From: Hafnia alvei
GTDB lineage: Bacteria; Pseudomonadota; Gammaproteobacteria; Enterobacterales; Enterobacteriaceae
Direction of reading: 5' to 3'
Length of the DNA: 64,000 bases
Assembly (NCBI RefSeq): GCF_034424155.1
Contig: NZ_CP139992.1
Span: 2,062,012 to 2,126,011 of the forward strand
Position 1 is the first letter of the stretch, and the number at the start of each line of letters is the position of its first letter. A program made the position numbers and the translations under genes. Below, piece after piece: positions 28,227-38,474 of the stretch. Under the pieces are notes generated by a model. It searched no databases, was not told the DNA's origin, and worked only from the letters and a program-made list of their open reading frames with translations.

Positions 28227-29426
28227 TTAGGCCTGATTAATCGACTTCACGCGGCCTTTGAGCTTGCTGCTCAGCAATCGGGCGGATAAGGCCAATAAGC
28301 CACCGAGTAACATGACAATCGCCAGTGCAGGCTTCGCTGACATCGGCAATGCAATGGCGATTAACGCAATACTCGAGCCGATCGCCATTTGTACAAAACC
28401 GACCAAGGCAGAAGCAATGCCCGCTTCGTCGGAATAAGGCTCCAGCGCATAGCTGGTGGCGGGCCCCATAATAAACGCTAATCCCGCACAGGCGCTGGCG
28501 ACAGGTAACATATAACTTAGCCAGTGTTGGCTTGCCGCCTCGGGTAACAAGTGCATGCCAGCAAATAGGCCTACACAACCTAACCCCATCAGAATGGTGC
28601 CCAGCATCAGACAGAATGGGCGACCCGCGCGTTGAATCACTTTATTTGCCAACAGACTGACCAGCAAAATCCAGAAACCATTACCGCCAAAGATAAGTGA
28701 GAAAGTCAGCGGTGAAAGCTGACCTTCGGTCATCAAAACGGTGGGCGCAAAGGAGACATAGGTGATTGCCATTCCCATTGCGCCCGCATTCACTAAGGCA
28801 AAGCGCAAAAAACGACCGTTGCTGAGAATGCGTGCATATTGTTTTAGCGGTAAACCTGTGACCGGTTTGGTATCCGCAGGGCGAGTTTCGGGCAGCCAGA
28901 TGGCCATAATGATGAAAATCACTACGGCATACAGCACCAAGAACCAGAACGGTGCGCGCCAGTTAAATAACTCCGCCAATATGCCGCCTAGCAGCGGGGC
29001 CAATGCCGGCACAATGTTGAGCGTTCCGTTGAGAAAGCCATAGGCTTTTGCCGCCTCGTTGCCGCTTAGGCGGTCGCGAACACCGCTGAAACACACTACG
29101 CCGGTACAGCAAACGGCACAGCCTTGAACCACGCGGGCAATAACGAAAATATCGGAAGAGGTGGAAAGCGCTGCCAAAATCGAGCCCACGATATAGAGCG
29201 CAATGCCCACCAGCGCGATAGGGCGACGACCAAATTTATCCACCAACGGGCCCGCAATTAGCTGACCTAGCCCCATCACTAATAAAAATAGGGAAATGGT
29301 GGATTGAATAACTTCGTTCTTAACCTGAAAATCAGCGGCAATAGCTGGAATAGTCGGCAGGAAAAGATCGATCCCCAAAGGACCAAACAGAACAAGCGTA
29401 AGCAGTAGCAGAATATAGTTTCGCAT
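28227..29426 (-). CDS. Bcr/CflA-family multidrug efflux MFS transporter
   Basis: This 399-aa inner-membrane protein has about 12 hydrophobic segments. The motif LVDKFGRRPIALVG (residues about 61-74) is the MFS loop 2-3 signature, and GPLGIDLFLPTIPAIAADF near the N-terminus is typical of the Bcr/CflA/MdtL drug-export branch. Which member it corresponds to cannot be settled, since MdtL, YdhC and Bcr all share the pattern; substrate is unknown. No good ribosome site precedes the ATG at 29426. In E. coli a different gene (cvrA) follows dadX, so this is a lineage-specific neighbour. Confidence 0.82.
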   Translation of the reverse strand: MRNYILLLLTLVLFGPLGIDLFLPTIPAIAADFQVKNEVIQSTISLFLLVMGLGQLIAGPLVDKFGRRPIALVGIALYIVGSILAALSTSSDIFVIARVVQGCAVCCTGVVCFSGVRDRLSGNEAAKAYGFLNGTLNIVPALAPLLGGILAELFNWRAPFWFLVLYAVVIFIIMAIWLPETRPADTKPVTGLPLKQYARILSNGRFLRFALVNAGAMGMAITYVSFAPTVLMTEGQLSPLTFSLIFGGNGFWILLVSLLANKVIQRAGRPFCLMLGTILMGLGCVGLFAGMHLLPEAASQHWLSYMLPVASACAGLAFIMGPATSYALEPYSDEAGIASALVGFVQMAIGSSIALIAIALPMSAKPALAIVMLLGGLLALSARLLSSKLKGRVKSINQA

Positions 29427-29500
29427 AATAATTTTTTTAATGGTGATTGGCAGTTAAGCAGGTGTTTCTCATCCGTATTTTCGGAAGCGTCCCGATATGT

Positions 29501-30070
29501 TTACTGATGATTTTCAAGCGCAGACGGTATCACACGTAGCGAACGGAAGATATCTGAGACATAGCGAGCCTGATGCCGAGCATCGTCCAATGGCAAATGC
29601 GGTACGCCTTCAAATGGCCGCGTTTTTTTGGGATCAAAACCAAGCGTGCGCGCCAGTGTGACCAAGGTGCGCACATCCTGCGTGCGCCAAAAATCCCACG
29701 GACAGGCCATCTCAAGCTGACTATAGGCATGTTCCAGAATCGAACAATCGAACTCTTTTCCATTGCCCCATACGTGGACTTTGTCCGTAGTGTTGATCTG
29801 AATAAAGCGGCTGAACTGTGTCAGTGTTTTCTTTAGCGTTTCGGTACCGGAAAAGGCCTCTTTACGTGCTGCATCAGACTGCTGCGCCCACCATGCGACC
29901 GTATCTGCGCTGATGGTGCGATGTAGTTGTGGTTTCTGTGGGCTGACCTGAGCGGTAAAACTTTCCCCCAGTTCACCCGTCATCGGGTCAAAAAATATGG
30001 CTGCTACGGAGAGGATCACCGCACTTGGCGTGGTATCCAACGTTTCAATATCTAGCATCAAATGGTGCAT
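29501..30070 (-). CDS. DEDD-type 3'-5' exonuclease (exo VIII/DUF5051-like)
   Basis: This 189-aa protein has the RNase H-fold exonuclease motifs: MLDIETLDTTPSAVILS (Exo I, residues about 4-20), HVWGNGKEFDCSILEHAY (Exo II) and HLPLDDARHQARYVSDI (Exo III, residues about 164-180). It resembles the compact nucleases annotated as exodeoxyribonuclease VIII-like or 3'-5' exoribonuclease (DUF5051). A DNA or RNA substrate cannot be decided from sequence. The ATG at 30070 is chosen because AAAGG precedes it and the domain starts at once; the frame extends to 30112. It shares its strand with the upstream yccJ but a terminator lies between. Confidence 0.8.
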   Translation of the reverse strand: MHHLMLDIETLDTTPSAVILSVAAIFFDPMTGELGESFTAQVSPQKPQLHRTISADTVAWWAQQSDAARKEAFSGTETLKKTLTQFSRFIQINTTDKVHVWGNGKEFDCSILEHAYSQLEMACPWDFWRTQDVRTLVTLARTLGFDPKKTRPFEGVPHLPLDDARHQARYVSDIFRSLRVIPSALENHQ

Positions 30071-30109
30071 CGCGTAGCCTTTAACGACAAAAAGAGTGAA
30101 AAAAAGAGA

Positions 30110-30134
30110 CAAAAATGCCCGCGGTTACGGGCAT
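30110..30134 (-). terminator. Terminator after yccJ
   Basis: On the minus strand ATGCCCG and CGGGCAT pair and are followed by TTTTTG. Confidence 0.75.
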
Positions 30135-30156
30135 GGTCTGAAGGGGATGAGGCGCG

Positions 30157-30372
30157 TTACACGTTGGCGCGGAAGATGGTTTCTTCACCCCAGTACAGCT
30201 CATCTTTATCTGTTTTAGAGAATGCTAATGGCAAGACTTCGTCGCTGCCTTCTTCCCAAATTTTTTCAGCTAATACTTCATCATTCTTAGCTAATTCGAA
30301 AATTGCGTGTGCGATTTCGACAGATGTCTGACGTAGACGCGCCCAATCGGCGATGTGATGTGGATCTGACAT
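30157..30372 (-). CDS. yccJ: YccJ family protein
   Basis: This 71-aa protein matches E. coli YccJ (75 aa), for example [21 protein letters not shown] and [21 protein letters not shown]. Function is unknown; E. coli yccJ sits with wrbA and is stationary-phase expressed, but wrbA is not present here. AAGGAGA lies 6 bases before the ATG at 30372. A hairpin terminator follows the stop. Confidence 0.9.
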   Translation of the reverse strand: MSDPHHIADWARLRQTSVEIAHAIFELAKNDEVLAEKIWEEGSDEVLPLAFSKTDKDELYWGEETIFRANV

Positions 30373-30596
30373 AACAGTCTCCTTAAAAACGAACGAAGTA
30401 ACCTGATCTAGTATGAACTTGTTTTCGCTATTGGGTTAGTTTTGAGTGCGCAAGTGCTATAATTTTAATCACTTACCGCGGAGCGTTAGCTCGAAAATCA
30501 ACCGTAACGGCTTAATCTTCACCTTAGCGCAGGTGTCAGCGTCTAGCCACTGATATATACTCCAAAATTGTTCCATTGCGTCAATATGAGAAAAGA

Positions 30597-30839
30597 ATGA
30601 AGACAGAACTATGGTCAAAATGGGTTTTGCTTGCGACCTGTGTGATGCTGCTCAGCGGCTGCGGGAGCATCATTAGCCGAACTGCGGGGAAAGGGCACGG
30701 ATATCAATATTATCCAGGCGTACAGTGGGATCTCCGCGATAGCCCTTGGCGTTATGTTACTGCGTTAGACGTGCCATTTTCTTTAATCGCCGATACGTTT
30801 ATGCTGCCGTTTGATGCTAAGCATGGCCCTTATAATTGA
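30597..30839 (+). CDS. yceK: YceK/YidQ family lipoprotein
   Basis: This 80-aa lipoprotein has the lipobox LLSGC (Cys about residue 21) followed by GSIISRTAGKGHGYQYYPGV, nearly the same as E. coli YceK. It is a small outer-membrane lipoprotein of unknown function. The ATG at 30597 gives a normal signal peptide (MKTELWSKWVLLATCVMLLSG); an in-frame alternative start at 30576 would add seven residues. It is convergent with the AriR-like gene, with 24 bases between the stops. Confidence 0.88.
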   Translation: MKTELWSKWVLLATCVMLLSGCGSIISRTAGKGHGYQYYPGVQWDLRDSPWRYVTALDVPFSLIADTFMLPFDAKHGPYN

Positions 30840-30863
30840 ACATGGTTGAGCATAACTGACAGA

Positions 30864-31118
30864 TCATTTCGTTTGTAAAAGTCGTTTGCGGCGCAGCAAG
30901 TTTTCATCGCCGATAAGTCGGTCGATTGCGCTTAATAGCAACGTTTTGCGTTCTAGGCTGGTTTCTTGATCGGCAGAGTGGGCTAACGAGTTAATTAATT
31001 TACCATAAACAATATCGCCTTCGCGCCCGACTAAATCACTGACGGCCTCGCCGATAATTTTAGAAACTTCATTGCGAAATAAATTTTGGGCGACATCATC
31101 AATTAATAAACTATTCAT
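30864..31118 (-). CDS. YmgB/AriR-like small regulatory protein
   Basis: This 84-aa all-helical protein resembles the YmgB/AriR family of biofilm and acid-resistance connector proteins (E. coli AriR is 88 aa). The matching pattern is EVSKIIGEAVSDLV followed by a loop and then KLINSLAHSADQE and LLLSAIDRLIGD. The similarity is distant and read by eye. AGGAA stands 8 bases before the ATG. It is divergent from the porin gene and convergent with yceK. Confidence 0.5.
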   Translation of the reverse strand: MNSLLIDDVAQNLFRNEVSKIIGEAVSDLVGREGDIVYGKLINSLAHSADQETSLERKTLLLSAIDRLIGDENLLRRKRLLQTK

Positions 31119-31537
31119 CAGTCATTTCCTATACACAGGCCAATCTACGTCAGGTATTGAGGATGCACTTGAACAGTGCAAAAAAGTAAAACCTCAAAAG
31201 TATAGCCTTGTTTTCAGCCTACCCACGGTAAAAGAGTTTGATGATAATTAGAAAAATGTTAGCAAACATTTTGATATTTTACACAATGATCTGAAGTATT
31301 AGTAACTCTTATCAATTCCGGCTCGAGGCATATTACCCCAGATTCTTGTAGGTATTTAATTAACCGGATTTTTTCTAAAGTTAAGCCCTGTTTTTTATAG
31401 GTCTACTTCATTGTCATCAAAAGTATTTTTTGTGCAATAAAACTTTCATCTTCATTCGGTAAAACATCTGCGCCTTCAGAAATAGGCAAAGCATAAAAAA
31501 TACGTAATTGCAGATAACAATATTGATGGATGAGACA
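31119..31537. other. 419-bp control region of the porin gene
   Basis: No gene is seen. The AT-rich stretch around 31,250-31,300 (GTTAGCAAACATTTTGATATTTTACAC) has direct-repeat character like OmpR sites upstream of ompC/ompF, but the match is loose. No sRNA gene resembling MicC or MicF was recognised. Confidence 0.4.
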
Positions 31538-32641
31538 ATGAAAAAAAGTGCGTTGGCAATGATGATGACATTGGCTGTTGCTTCTCTGGCAACATCTGTT
31601 TCGCAGGCAGCAGAAGTTTACAATAAAGATGGCAACAAGCTGGATATGTATGGTCGAGTGAAGGCTGAACATTACCTTTCTGACAATAATGCGGTAGATG
31701 GTGATCAATCCTACGTGCGCTTCGGATTCAAAGGCGTCACGCAGATTAACGATATGATGCAGGGCTTTGGTCAGTGGGAGTATCAAATTGCGGCCAACCG
31801 TGCGGAAAGTGATGGCGCGACAGGAACGAAAACACGTTTAGGTTTTGCAGGACTAAAATTTAGCGAGTTTGGTTCGTTCGACTATGGACGTAACTACGGC
31901 GCTTTGTATGACGTTGAAGCGTGGACGGATATGATCCCTGAGTTTGGTGGCGACAGCTATACCAAAGCCGATAACTTTATGACGGGGCGTAGCACCGGTC
32001 TCGCAACCTACCGAAATCGTGATTTCTTTGGTTTGGTTGATGGTTTGAATTTTGCGCTGCAGTATCAAGGCAAAAATGAAAACGATCGCGACATTACCAA
32101 GCAGAATGGCGATGGTTACTCTTTATCGACAACCTATGAAATCGTTGACGGTATTTCTATCGGCGGCGCATACGCTTCTTCAGATCGTACACGTGCGCAG
32201 CAGGCATCCGCATTTGGTCACGGCGATAAAGCCGATGCTTGGACCGGTGGCTTAAAATACGATGCTAATAACGTTTACTTGGCTGCTATGTATGCAGAAA
32301 CACGCAATATGACCCCAATATCAGGGACGTCTGTGATTAATGGGGTTAATACCAGCGTGAAAGGGCTGGCTAATAAAACGCAAAACGTCGAAGTAATTGC
32401 CCAATATCAATTCGATTTTGGTCTGCGTCCGTCACTGGGATATATCCAATCCAAAGGTAAGGATATTGAGGGCGTGGGCGATGCTGATTTAGTGAAATAT
32501 ATTGATGTGGCAGCCACTTATTACTTCAATAAAAACATGTCGGCGTTTGTGGACTACAAAATAAACCAGCTAAACGACAACAACCCGTTGAATTTGAATA
32601 CGGATGACGTGGTGGCGTTAGGGCTGGTTTATCAGTTCTAA
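31538..32641 (+). CDS. General porin, OmpC/OmpF family
   Basis: This 367-aa outer-membrane trimeric porin allows diffusion of small hydrophilic solutes. It has a signal peptide ending SVSQA, the mature start [17 protein letters not shown], the constriction-loop motif PEFGGDSY near residue 126, and the C-terminal Phe (GLVYQF) needed for outer-membrane assembly. The ATG at 31538 gives the standard [10 protein letters not shown] signal; the frame opens at 31508. Whether it is the orthologue of OmpC, OmpF, OmpN or OmpS cannot be told. A terminator follows. Confidence 0.93.
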   Translation: MKKSALAMMMTLAVASLATSVSQAAEVYNKDGNKLDMYGRVKAEHYLSDNNAVDGDQSYVRFGFKGVTQINDMMQGFGQWEYQIAANRAESDGATGTKTRLGFAGLKFSEFGSFDYGRNYGALYDVEAWTDMIPEFGGDSYTKADNFMTGRSTGLATYRNRDFFGLVDGLNFALQYQGKNENDRDITKQNGDGYSLSTTYEIVDGISIGGAYASSDRTRAQQASAFGHGDKADAWTGGLKYDANNVYLAAMYAETRNMTPISGTSVINGVNTSVKGLANKTQNVEVIAQYQFDFGLRPSLGYIQSKGKDIEGVGDADLVKYIDVAATYYFNKNMSAFVDYKINQLNDNNPLNLNTDDVVALGLVYQF

Positions 32642-32681
32642 TAAATAGAACACCAAGGACTAACGTGTTCTTGGATTGAAT

Positions 32682-32722
32682 AAACCCCGCGTACTGAAAG
32701 CCAGCACGCGGGGTTTGTTTTT
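32682..32722 (+). terminator. Terminator after the porin gene
   Basis: An 11-bp perfect stem AAACCCCGCGT/ACGCGGGGTTT is followed by GTTTTTA. The tail overlaps the stop of the convergent ABC transporter gene. Confidence 0.9.
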
Positions 32723-34496
32723 AGTGATTAAGCGAGCTAATTTCAATCACGGATGGGGCAGAGTAGTAAATCTCTTCTTGGTCGGCATCGGCCTGCTTAA
32801 CAAATTTCCAGCGAATATTGTGGAAAGGTGCCACGCTGCTACGGTGTGCGACGCTGATCAAGGTTGTGTCGGGCAGCATTTGGTTGATCAGCTGATAAAC
32901 ACGCTGTTCGGTTTCTTCATCCAGTGCGCTGGTGGCTTCATCCAGATACAGCACGTCGGGTTTTATCACTAATGCACGGGCAAATGACAAACGCTGTTGC
33001 TCACCAGGGGATAGCTGATGAGTCCAGTTAGCGCGAATGTCTAATGCCTGATGCAAATGATGTAAACGGCAGGCTTTTAAAACCTGCTGTAATTCTTCGT
33101 CACTATAACCGGCTGAGCTTTGCGGATAGCACAATGCATCACGCAGTGTACCAATAGGCAAATAACTGCGTTGAGGCAAAAACAGCACGGTGCGTTGGTC
33201 TGCCGGAGGTTGTGAAATCTCCCCGTGACCATAAGGCCAGACGCCTGCAATGGCTCGTAGCAACGTGGATTTCCCGCAGCCAGAAGGACCTGTGATTAAG
33301 ATTTTATCTCCGCGGCGTGCGTGGAGATTGGCATGGCTGAATAGTTCGCGCCCTTGATGCAAGCTCAAGGTGAGATCGCGCGTAACTAATGAATCATCAC
33401 GGTCGGCGCAGGTCGTGTGGGAAAGATTATTTGGATGCTGCTCAATTGCGGTTATGGCAGCGTTAAAACCCGCCAAACGGTTTACACAGGCTTTCCACGA
33501 GGCCAAATCGGTGAATGCACCAATGAACCAAGACAGGGCACCCTGTACCTGTCCAAATGCGGAAGCAACCTGCATCAACGTGCCGAGCTGAATGGCGTTG
33601 GAGAAATAGCGCGGTGACGCCACCAGAATAGGGAAAATATTGGCAAACTGGTCGTAAAAGGTAGAGGCCACATTCAGGCGCTTCGTTAGGCGCATAATCG
33701 ACCACCAGTTGCCGCGAATGTTTTCAAACTGGCCGCTGAGCTGATTTTTTTCCTGTTGTTCACCGTGATACAGCGCAATGGGATCGGCATTGTCACGGAT
33801 TCGAATCAAACCAAAACGAAAGTTTGCTTCGAAACGTTCTTGATCGAAACTTAATCCCACCAGCGGGCGCCCAATCCACCAAATTAAAATTGATCCCATA
33901 CCAGCATAGAGCAGGGCGAACCACACCATATAACCTGGGATAACAAACTGGTGGTCGTTCAACATGAATGAGATGGATCCGCTGACCGTCCACAATATGG
34001 CGACAAACGAAAATAGCGTCACTAGGCTGGAAAGTAGGCCGAGGCTTAAAGAGAGCGTTCCGTTGGTGAGCGCGTTGAGGTCCTGCGAAATACGCTGATC
34101 GGGGTTATCAATGGTCTGTTGAATTTCCGTGTGGTAATAGGCCTGATGTGAAAGCCATTTACTCATGTATTTTTCGGTCATCCAACGACGCCAGAGCATC
34201 TGTAAGCCCTGAGTCAGATAGATACGATAAATAGCGATAACAATAAAAATGACCGCCAGATAGCTAAAGCGTATTAGCTGCGCTTTAAACACGTCGTAAT
34301 TACGGTTTTGCAGCGCATCGTAGAAAACACGATTCCATTCGTTAAACAAAACATTGATATACACGCCAGCGAGCGTGAGGGCGATGATCGCGATAAGGCG
34401 AGTCCAGGCGCTGACTTTTTCTTCTGAAACCCAATAAGGTTTAATCAATTGCCACACTTCTGACCAGTGTGTTGTTCTGTGAAGAGGTTGCTGCAT
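32721..34496 (-). CDS. YddA-type ABC transporter, fused permease and ATPase
   Basis: This 591-aa protein has an SbmA/BacA-like membrane domain (about residues 1-340, six hydrophobic segments, motifs FNEWNRVFYDALQNRNYD and NPDQRISQD) fused to an ABC ATPase with Walker A GPSGCGKST (near residue 415), signature LSPGEQQR and Walker B VLYLDEATSALDEE. This is the layout of E. coli YddA and other ABC-D-type exporters or importers of unknown substrate. The ATG at 34496 follows AGGAA; the upstream open frame to 34550 is rejected. It is convergent with the porin gene. Confidence 0.9.
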   Translation of the reverse strand: MQQPLHRTTHWSEVWQLIKPYWVSEEKVSAWTRLIAIIALTLAGVYINVLFNEWNRVFYDALQNRNYDVFKAQLIRFSYLAVIFIVIAIYRIYLTQGLQMLWRRWMTEKYMSKWLSHQAYYHTEIQQTIDNPDQRISQDLNALTNGTLSLSLGLLSSLVTLFSFVAILWTVSGSISFMLNDHQFVIPGYMVWFALLYAGMGSILIWWIGRPLVGLSFDQERFEANFRFGLIRIRDNADPIALYHGEQQEKNQLSGQFENIRGNWWSIMRLTKRLNVASTFYDQFANIFPILVASPRYFSNAIQLGTLMQVASAFGQVQGALSWFIGAFTDLASWKACVNRLAGFNAAITAIEQHPNNLSHTTCADRDDSLVTRDLTLSLHQGRELFSHANLHARRGDKILITGPSGCGKSTLLRAIAGVWPYGHGEISQPPADQRTVLFLPQRSYLPIGTLRDALCYPQSSAGYSDEELQQVLKACRLHHLHQALDIRANWTHQLSPGEQQRLSFARALVIKPDVLYLDEATSALDEETEQRVYQLINQMLPDTTLISVAHRSSVAPFHNIRWKFVKQADADQEEIYYSAPSVIEISSLNH

Positions 34497-34632
34497 AAGA
34501 CGGTATTCCTGATGCAATAGTGACAATAAAAGTAATAAACAAAGCGACAAAAAAACTGTTGTCTAGATTGTGACAGACAGCACAATCCTACAAATGTTCA
34601 GTTGTAAATGAAGGTGTCAGCACGAAGAGAAT

Positions 34633-34669
34633 AAAAAACCGCCGGCGGACAGAGATCCCGCTGGCGGTT
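34633..34669 (-). terminator. Terminator after yeaH
   Basis: On the minus strand a 12-bp stem AACCGCCAGCGG/CCGCCGGCGGTT (one wobble) with a 9-base loop is followed by TTTTATTC. Confidence 0.88.
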
Positions 34670-34681
34670 GAGGATGTTTGC

Positions 34682-35959
34682 TTAGTTTTTGTTAACTTGG
34701 GCCTGAAACAGTTCTCTAAACACCGGGTAGATATCATCAGGCTCACGGATATGCTGCATCGCAAAGTTCTCAAACCGTTGTTTGAGCCCTTCGTATTCAC
34801 GCCATAGCGTCTGATGGGCACGGCGGGTAATTTCAATGTAGCTATAGTAGCGTACCTGTGGCAGGAGCTTATTGGCTAATAACTCAGAGCACAGTGGTGA
34901 GTCATCGGCCCAGTTATCGCCGTCGGAAGCCTGCGCGGCATAAACGTTCCACTCTGCCGAGTTGTAACGTTCACGCACAATTTCATCCATCAGCTTAAGC
35001 GCGCTAGACACAATGGTGCCGCCTGTTTCCTGCGAGTAGAAGAACTCCTGTTCATCAACTTCTTTGGCTTGTGTGTGGTGACGGATATACACCACGTCGA
35101 CGTTTTTGTACGTTCTGCTCAAGAAGAGATAGAGCAGAATATAAAAACGTTTAGCCATATCCTTAGTGGCTTGATCCATTGAGCCTGAAACGTCCATCAA
35201 GCAGAACATCACCGCTTGGCTGGAAGGTTCAGGGCGGCGTTCATAGTTCTTGTAACGCAGATCGAAAGTGTCAATAAATGGAACTCTATCGATGCGTTGG
35301 CGCAGCTCCGCAATTTCTTTACGGATACGCTCTTCTTCCAGCAGCTGTGCCGGTTCGCTGTGGCGTAGCTCTTCAAGTACGTTTTCGAGCTCATGCAGTT
35401 CACGCCGTTTCCCCGCGGTCATTGCCGTACGGCGCGCCAGAGAGTTTTGCAGCGAACGAACCACGCTAATATTGGCGGGCACGCCGTTCGAGGTAAAACC
35501 CGAACGATGGGTTTTATACTCGGTCAGCTGTTTGTATTGGTTTTTGCGCAGGTTTGGCAGCGCTAAATCTTCGAACAAAAGATCGAGATATTCATCTTTC
35601 GATATCTGGAAGACAAATTCATCTTCACCTTCGCCGTCTTTACTGGCCTCACCTTGACCACTTCCGCCGCCCCCTCCGCCGCCTTGTGGGCGTTCGATGC
35701 GGTCGTTTTGCACAAAGTGATCGTTGCCCGGATGGACACGATGACGCTCGCCGCCGCGTCCCTGATGAAACATCGGTTCACTGATGTCTTCATTGGGAAT
35801 CGAGACAGACTCACCGCTTTCGACGTCGGTCACCGAACGTTTATTAATGGCGTCGGCGATAGAATGCTTTATTTGCGACTTATAGCGGCGTAAAAAGCGC
35901 TGGCGGTTAACCATGCTTTTATTCTTGCCGTTTAGTCGCCGATCAATGAAATAGGCCAT
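34682..35959 (-). CDS. yeaH: YeaH/YhbH family protein (DUF444, VWA-type)
   Basis: This 425-aa protein is closely related to E. coli YeaH. It has a glycine-rich low-complexity patch near residues 92-101 and a von Willebrand A-like domain with the MIDAS motif DVSGSMD near residue 254. It is the conserved partner of the kinase-like YeaG, encoded 106 bp upstream on the same strand, and together with YcgB (SpoVR) forms a set linked to stationary phase and nitrogen-starvation survival. Its biochemical activity is not known. Confidence 0.95.
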   Translation of the reverse strand: MAYFIDRRLNGKNKSMVNRQRFLRRYKSQIKHSIADAINKRSVTDVESGESVSIPNEDISEPMFHQGRGGERHRVHPGNDHFVQNDRIERPQGGGGGGGSGQGEASKDGEGEDEFVFQISKDEYLDLLFEDLALPNLRKNQYKQLTEYKTHRSGFTSNGVPANISVVRSLQNSLARRTAMTAGKRRELHELENVLEELRHSEPAQLLEEERIRKEIAELRQRIDRVPFIDTFDLRYKNYERRPEPSSQAVMFCLMDVSGSMDQATKDMAKRFYILLYLFLSRTYKNVDVVYIRHHTQAKEVDEQEFFYSQETGGTIVSSALKLMDEIVRERYNSAEWNVYAAQASDGDNWADDSPLCSELLANKLLPQVRYYSYIEITRRAHQTLWREYEGLKQRFENFAMQHIREPDDIYPVFRELFQAQVNKN

Positions 35960-36065
35960 ATTTCCCCCAAACGACGTTACCGTCTGAAATACGCCGTAAA
36001 TTCCCGTATGCCAACTCGGGTAAACCGCGCCAACGACTGGGTCGACGCGGTTTTGGTTACGCGCA

Positions 36066-38000
36066 TTATGATGATTTTCTAACTCGCAGATACCATTCGC
36101 ACAGCAGACGAACCTGCTTGCGGGTATAGCCTTTTTCCATCATACGGTCGACAAAATCGTCGTGTTTTTTCTGTTCATCGGTCGAGGTTTTGGCATTAAA
36201 CGAAATAACCGGCAGCAGTTCCTCGGTATTCGAGAACATTTTCTTCTCGATCACGGTGCGCAGTTTTTCGTAGCTCGTCCAGTTCGGGTTATGTCCGTTG
36301 TGATTAGCGCGGGCACGCAGCACGAAGTTAACGATTTCATTACGGAAATCTTTCGGGTTGCTAATGCCTGCCGGTTTTTCAATTTTCTCCAGTTCCGCAT
36401 TTAAGGATTCGCGATCGAATAGCTGACCGGTTTCAGGATCGCGATATTCTTGATCCTGGATCCAGAAGTCGGCATACGTGACATAGCGGTCAAAGATATT
36501 TTGTCCGTACTCAGAATAAGATTCTAAGTAGGCGGTTTGGATTTCTTTGCCGATAAACTCCACGTATTTCGGGATCAGATAGCCTTTCAGATGCTCCAGA
36601 TATTTTTCTGCAACGTCCTGAGGGAACTGTTCGCGCTCAACCTGCTGTTCCAACACATAGAACAGATGAACCGGGTTAGCCGCCACTTCGCTATGATCGA
36701 AGTTGAAAACGCGTGACAGAATTTTGAACGCGAAACGGGTCGATAGCCCGTTCATGCCTTCATCAACGCCAGCGTAATCGCGGTATTCCTGATAGGACTT
36801 GGCTTTCGGATCGGTATCTTTCAGGCTCTCGCCGTCGTATACCCGCATTTTTGAATAGATGCTGGAGTTTTCCGGCTCTTTAAGACGAGACAAAATAGAG
36901 AAGCGTGACAGCGTTTCCAGCGTACCCGGCGCGCACGGTGCGTGGTCCAGTTCGCTGTTGCGCAGCAGCTTGTCGTAGATTTTCATCTCTTCAGACACGC
37001 GCAGGCAATAAGGCACTTTGACGATGTAAACACGGTCAAGGAAGGCCTCATTATTTTTGTTATTACGGAACGTCACCCATTCCGACTCGTTGGAGTGCGC
37101 CAAAATGATGCCACTGAAAGGCAGGGCGGAAATCCCTTCGGTACCGTTATAGTTGCCTTCCTGCGTTGCGGTTAGCAACGGATGCAGCACTTTGATTGGC
37201 GCCTTAAACATTTCCACGAACTCCATCATCCCCTGGTTTGCACGGCACAGTGCGCCGGAGTAACCATAGGCATCAGGATCGTTTTGGGCATGATTTTCGA
37301 GTTTACGAATATCCACCTTACCCACCAGCGCAGAGATATCTTGGTTATTCTCGTCGCCCGGTTCGGTTTTAGCGATGGCAATCTGTTCAAGAATAGATGG
37401 CCATACTTTAACCACTTTGAACTTGGTAATGTCTCCACCAAAATCATGCAGGCGTTTGGCCGCCCACGGTGACATGATGGTGCCGAGATAGCGCGGAGGA
37501 ATGCCGTATTCTTTATTCAGAATATTGGCATCTTCCTGTGGATTGAACAGGCAAAGCGGATGATCGTTAACCGGGCTACGTTCACCGTTGGCGCTGAGAA
37601 CATAGATAGGCACGCGCTGCATCAATGCTTTTAGGCGTTCCGCCAGCGATGATTTACCACCGCCGACCGGCCCCAGCAGATACAGGATTTGTTTTTTCTC
37701 TTCCAGACCTTGCGCGGCGTGTTTGAGGTACGCCACGATTTGTTCGATGGCTTCTTCCATGCCATAGAATTCTTCAAAAGCAGGGTAGCGGGCTATGACC
37801 CGGTTCGAGAACAAACGCGACATGCGTGATTCAAGCGCGGTGTCGATCATGGCAGGCTCGCCGATAGCCATAAGCAGACGCTCAGCGGCGTTCGCGTAGG
37901 CGCTACGATCCTGACGGCAGATAGCAAGGAAATCCTGCAGTGTGAACTCTTCGTCCTTGGCAGCTTCATAACGCTGGCGATAGTGGTCAAATATGTTCAT
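36066..38000 (-). CDS. yeaG: PrkA family serine protein kinase YeaG
   Basis: YeaG is a PrkA-type protein with an N-terminal AAA+ ATPase region (Walker [12 protein letters not shown] near residue 110) and a C-terminal PrkA kinase-like domain. In E. coli it is needed for adaptation to prolonged nitrogen starvation. The 644-aa length equals E. coli YeaG. The ATG at 38000 gives the family start [12 protein letters not shown]; the ORF open to 38054 is rejected. It forms an operon with yeaH. Confidence 0.96.
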   Translation of the reverse strand: MNIFDHYRQRYEAAKDEEFTLQDFLAICRQDRSAYANAAERLLMAIGEPAMIDTALESRMSRLFSNRVIARYPAFEEFYGMEEAIEQIVAYLKHAAQGLEEKKQILYLLGPVGGGKSSLAERLKALMQRVPIYVLSANGERSPVNDHPLCLFNPQEDANILNKEYGIPPRYLGTIMSPWAAKRLHDFGGDITKFKVVKVWPSILEQIAIAKTEPGDENNQDISALVGKVDIRKLENHAQNDPDAYGYSGALCRANQGMMEFVEMFKAPIKVLHPLLTATQEGNYNGTEGISALPFSGIILAHSNESEWVTFRNNKNNEAFLDRVYIVKVPYCLRVSEEMKIYDKLLRNSELDHAPCAPGTLETLSRFSILSRLKEPENSSIYSKMRVYDGESLKDTDPKAKSYQEYRDYAGVDEGMNGLSTRFAFKILSRVFNFDHSEVAANPVHLFYVLEQQVEREQFPQDVAEKYLEHLKGYLIPKYVEFIGKEIQTAYLESYSEYGQNIFDRYVTYADFWIQDQEYRDPETGQLFDRESLNAELEKIEKPAGISNPKDFRNEIVNFVLRARANHNGHNPNWTSYEKLRTVIEKKMFSNTEELLPVISFNAKTSTDEQKKHDDFVDRMMEKGYTRKQVRLLCEWYLRVRKSS

Positions 38001-38474
38001 AGCGATGCCCGTCCTGATAAAATGGTTGGGAACAAAAAAAGTAACAGTCTTCATTTTGGGGGTTAAAATTTTGAAACTGTTACCATATTGTTATGAGCGG
38101 CTTTCATCAGTTGGTCAAGTTACCGGCAGGTAAGATTGGTATAAAATTTATCGGCATTATGAAAAGCATTTAGATATAAATGCTGAGGAAGAGTGGTGTA
38201 AAAGCGATAAATCTACCATTTGTGCTGAAAAGCATCTCACGCTGCCAATATTTTCGCCGAATTCACTACAACAAATATTTATTAAAGGCATTTGTACAAC
38301 GACAGATGTTGAAGCTGAAGCGTAAAAAATAGTGATGTTTCGGCACAGCCTGTTTGACAGATGTAAAGATTCCGAAACTGCCTGAAAAATTGTAAAAAAT
38401 CGACTTAAAACAAGTTTTTGGTCTACAATCAGCGCGTTGTTTATAGACTATTTAGTTAGGGACAAAACATAAAC
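38001..38474. other. 474-bp region between divergent yeaG and mipA
   Basis: Control regions of both genes lie here. A dyad GTAACAGT/ACTGTTAC (38041-38048 and 38076-38083, 27-base spacer) lies 41-83 bases before yeaG, and GCATTTA-gata-TAAATGC is at 38166-38183. A 50-codon Lys/Arg-rich ORF at 38180-38332 has no ribosome site and is probably chance. No sigma-54 or clear sigma-S promoter was found. Confidence 0.45.

Noticed and set aside
29501-30070. Prophage remnant signalled by an exonuclease VIII-like gene
   Set aside because: No other phage gene, integrase or attachment repeat is present nearby; compact DEDD nucleases of this type are also chromosomal.
31250-31300. OmpR boxes upstream of the porin
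   Set aside because: The match to OmpR repeats is too loose to call as a site; noted only in the gap description.
38180-38332. 50-codon Lys/Arg-rich ORF between yeaG and mipA
   Set aside because: No ribosome site, odd composition and a location inside a promoter region make chance most likely.
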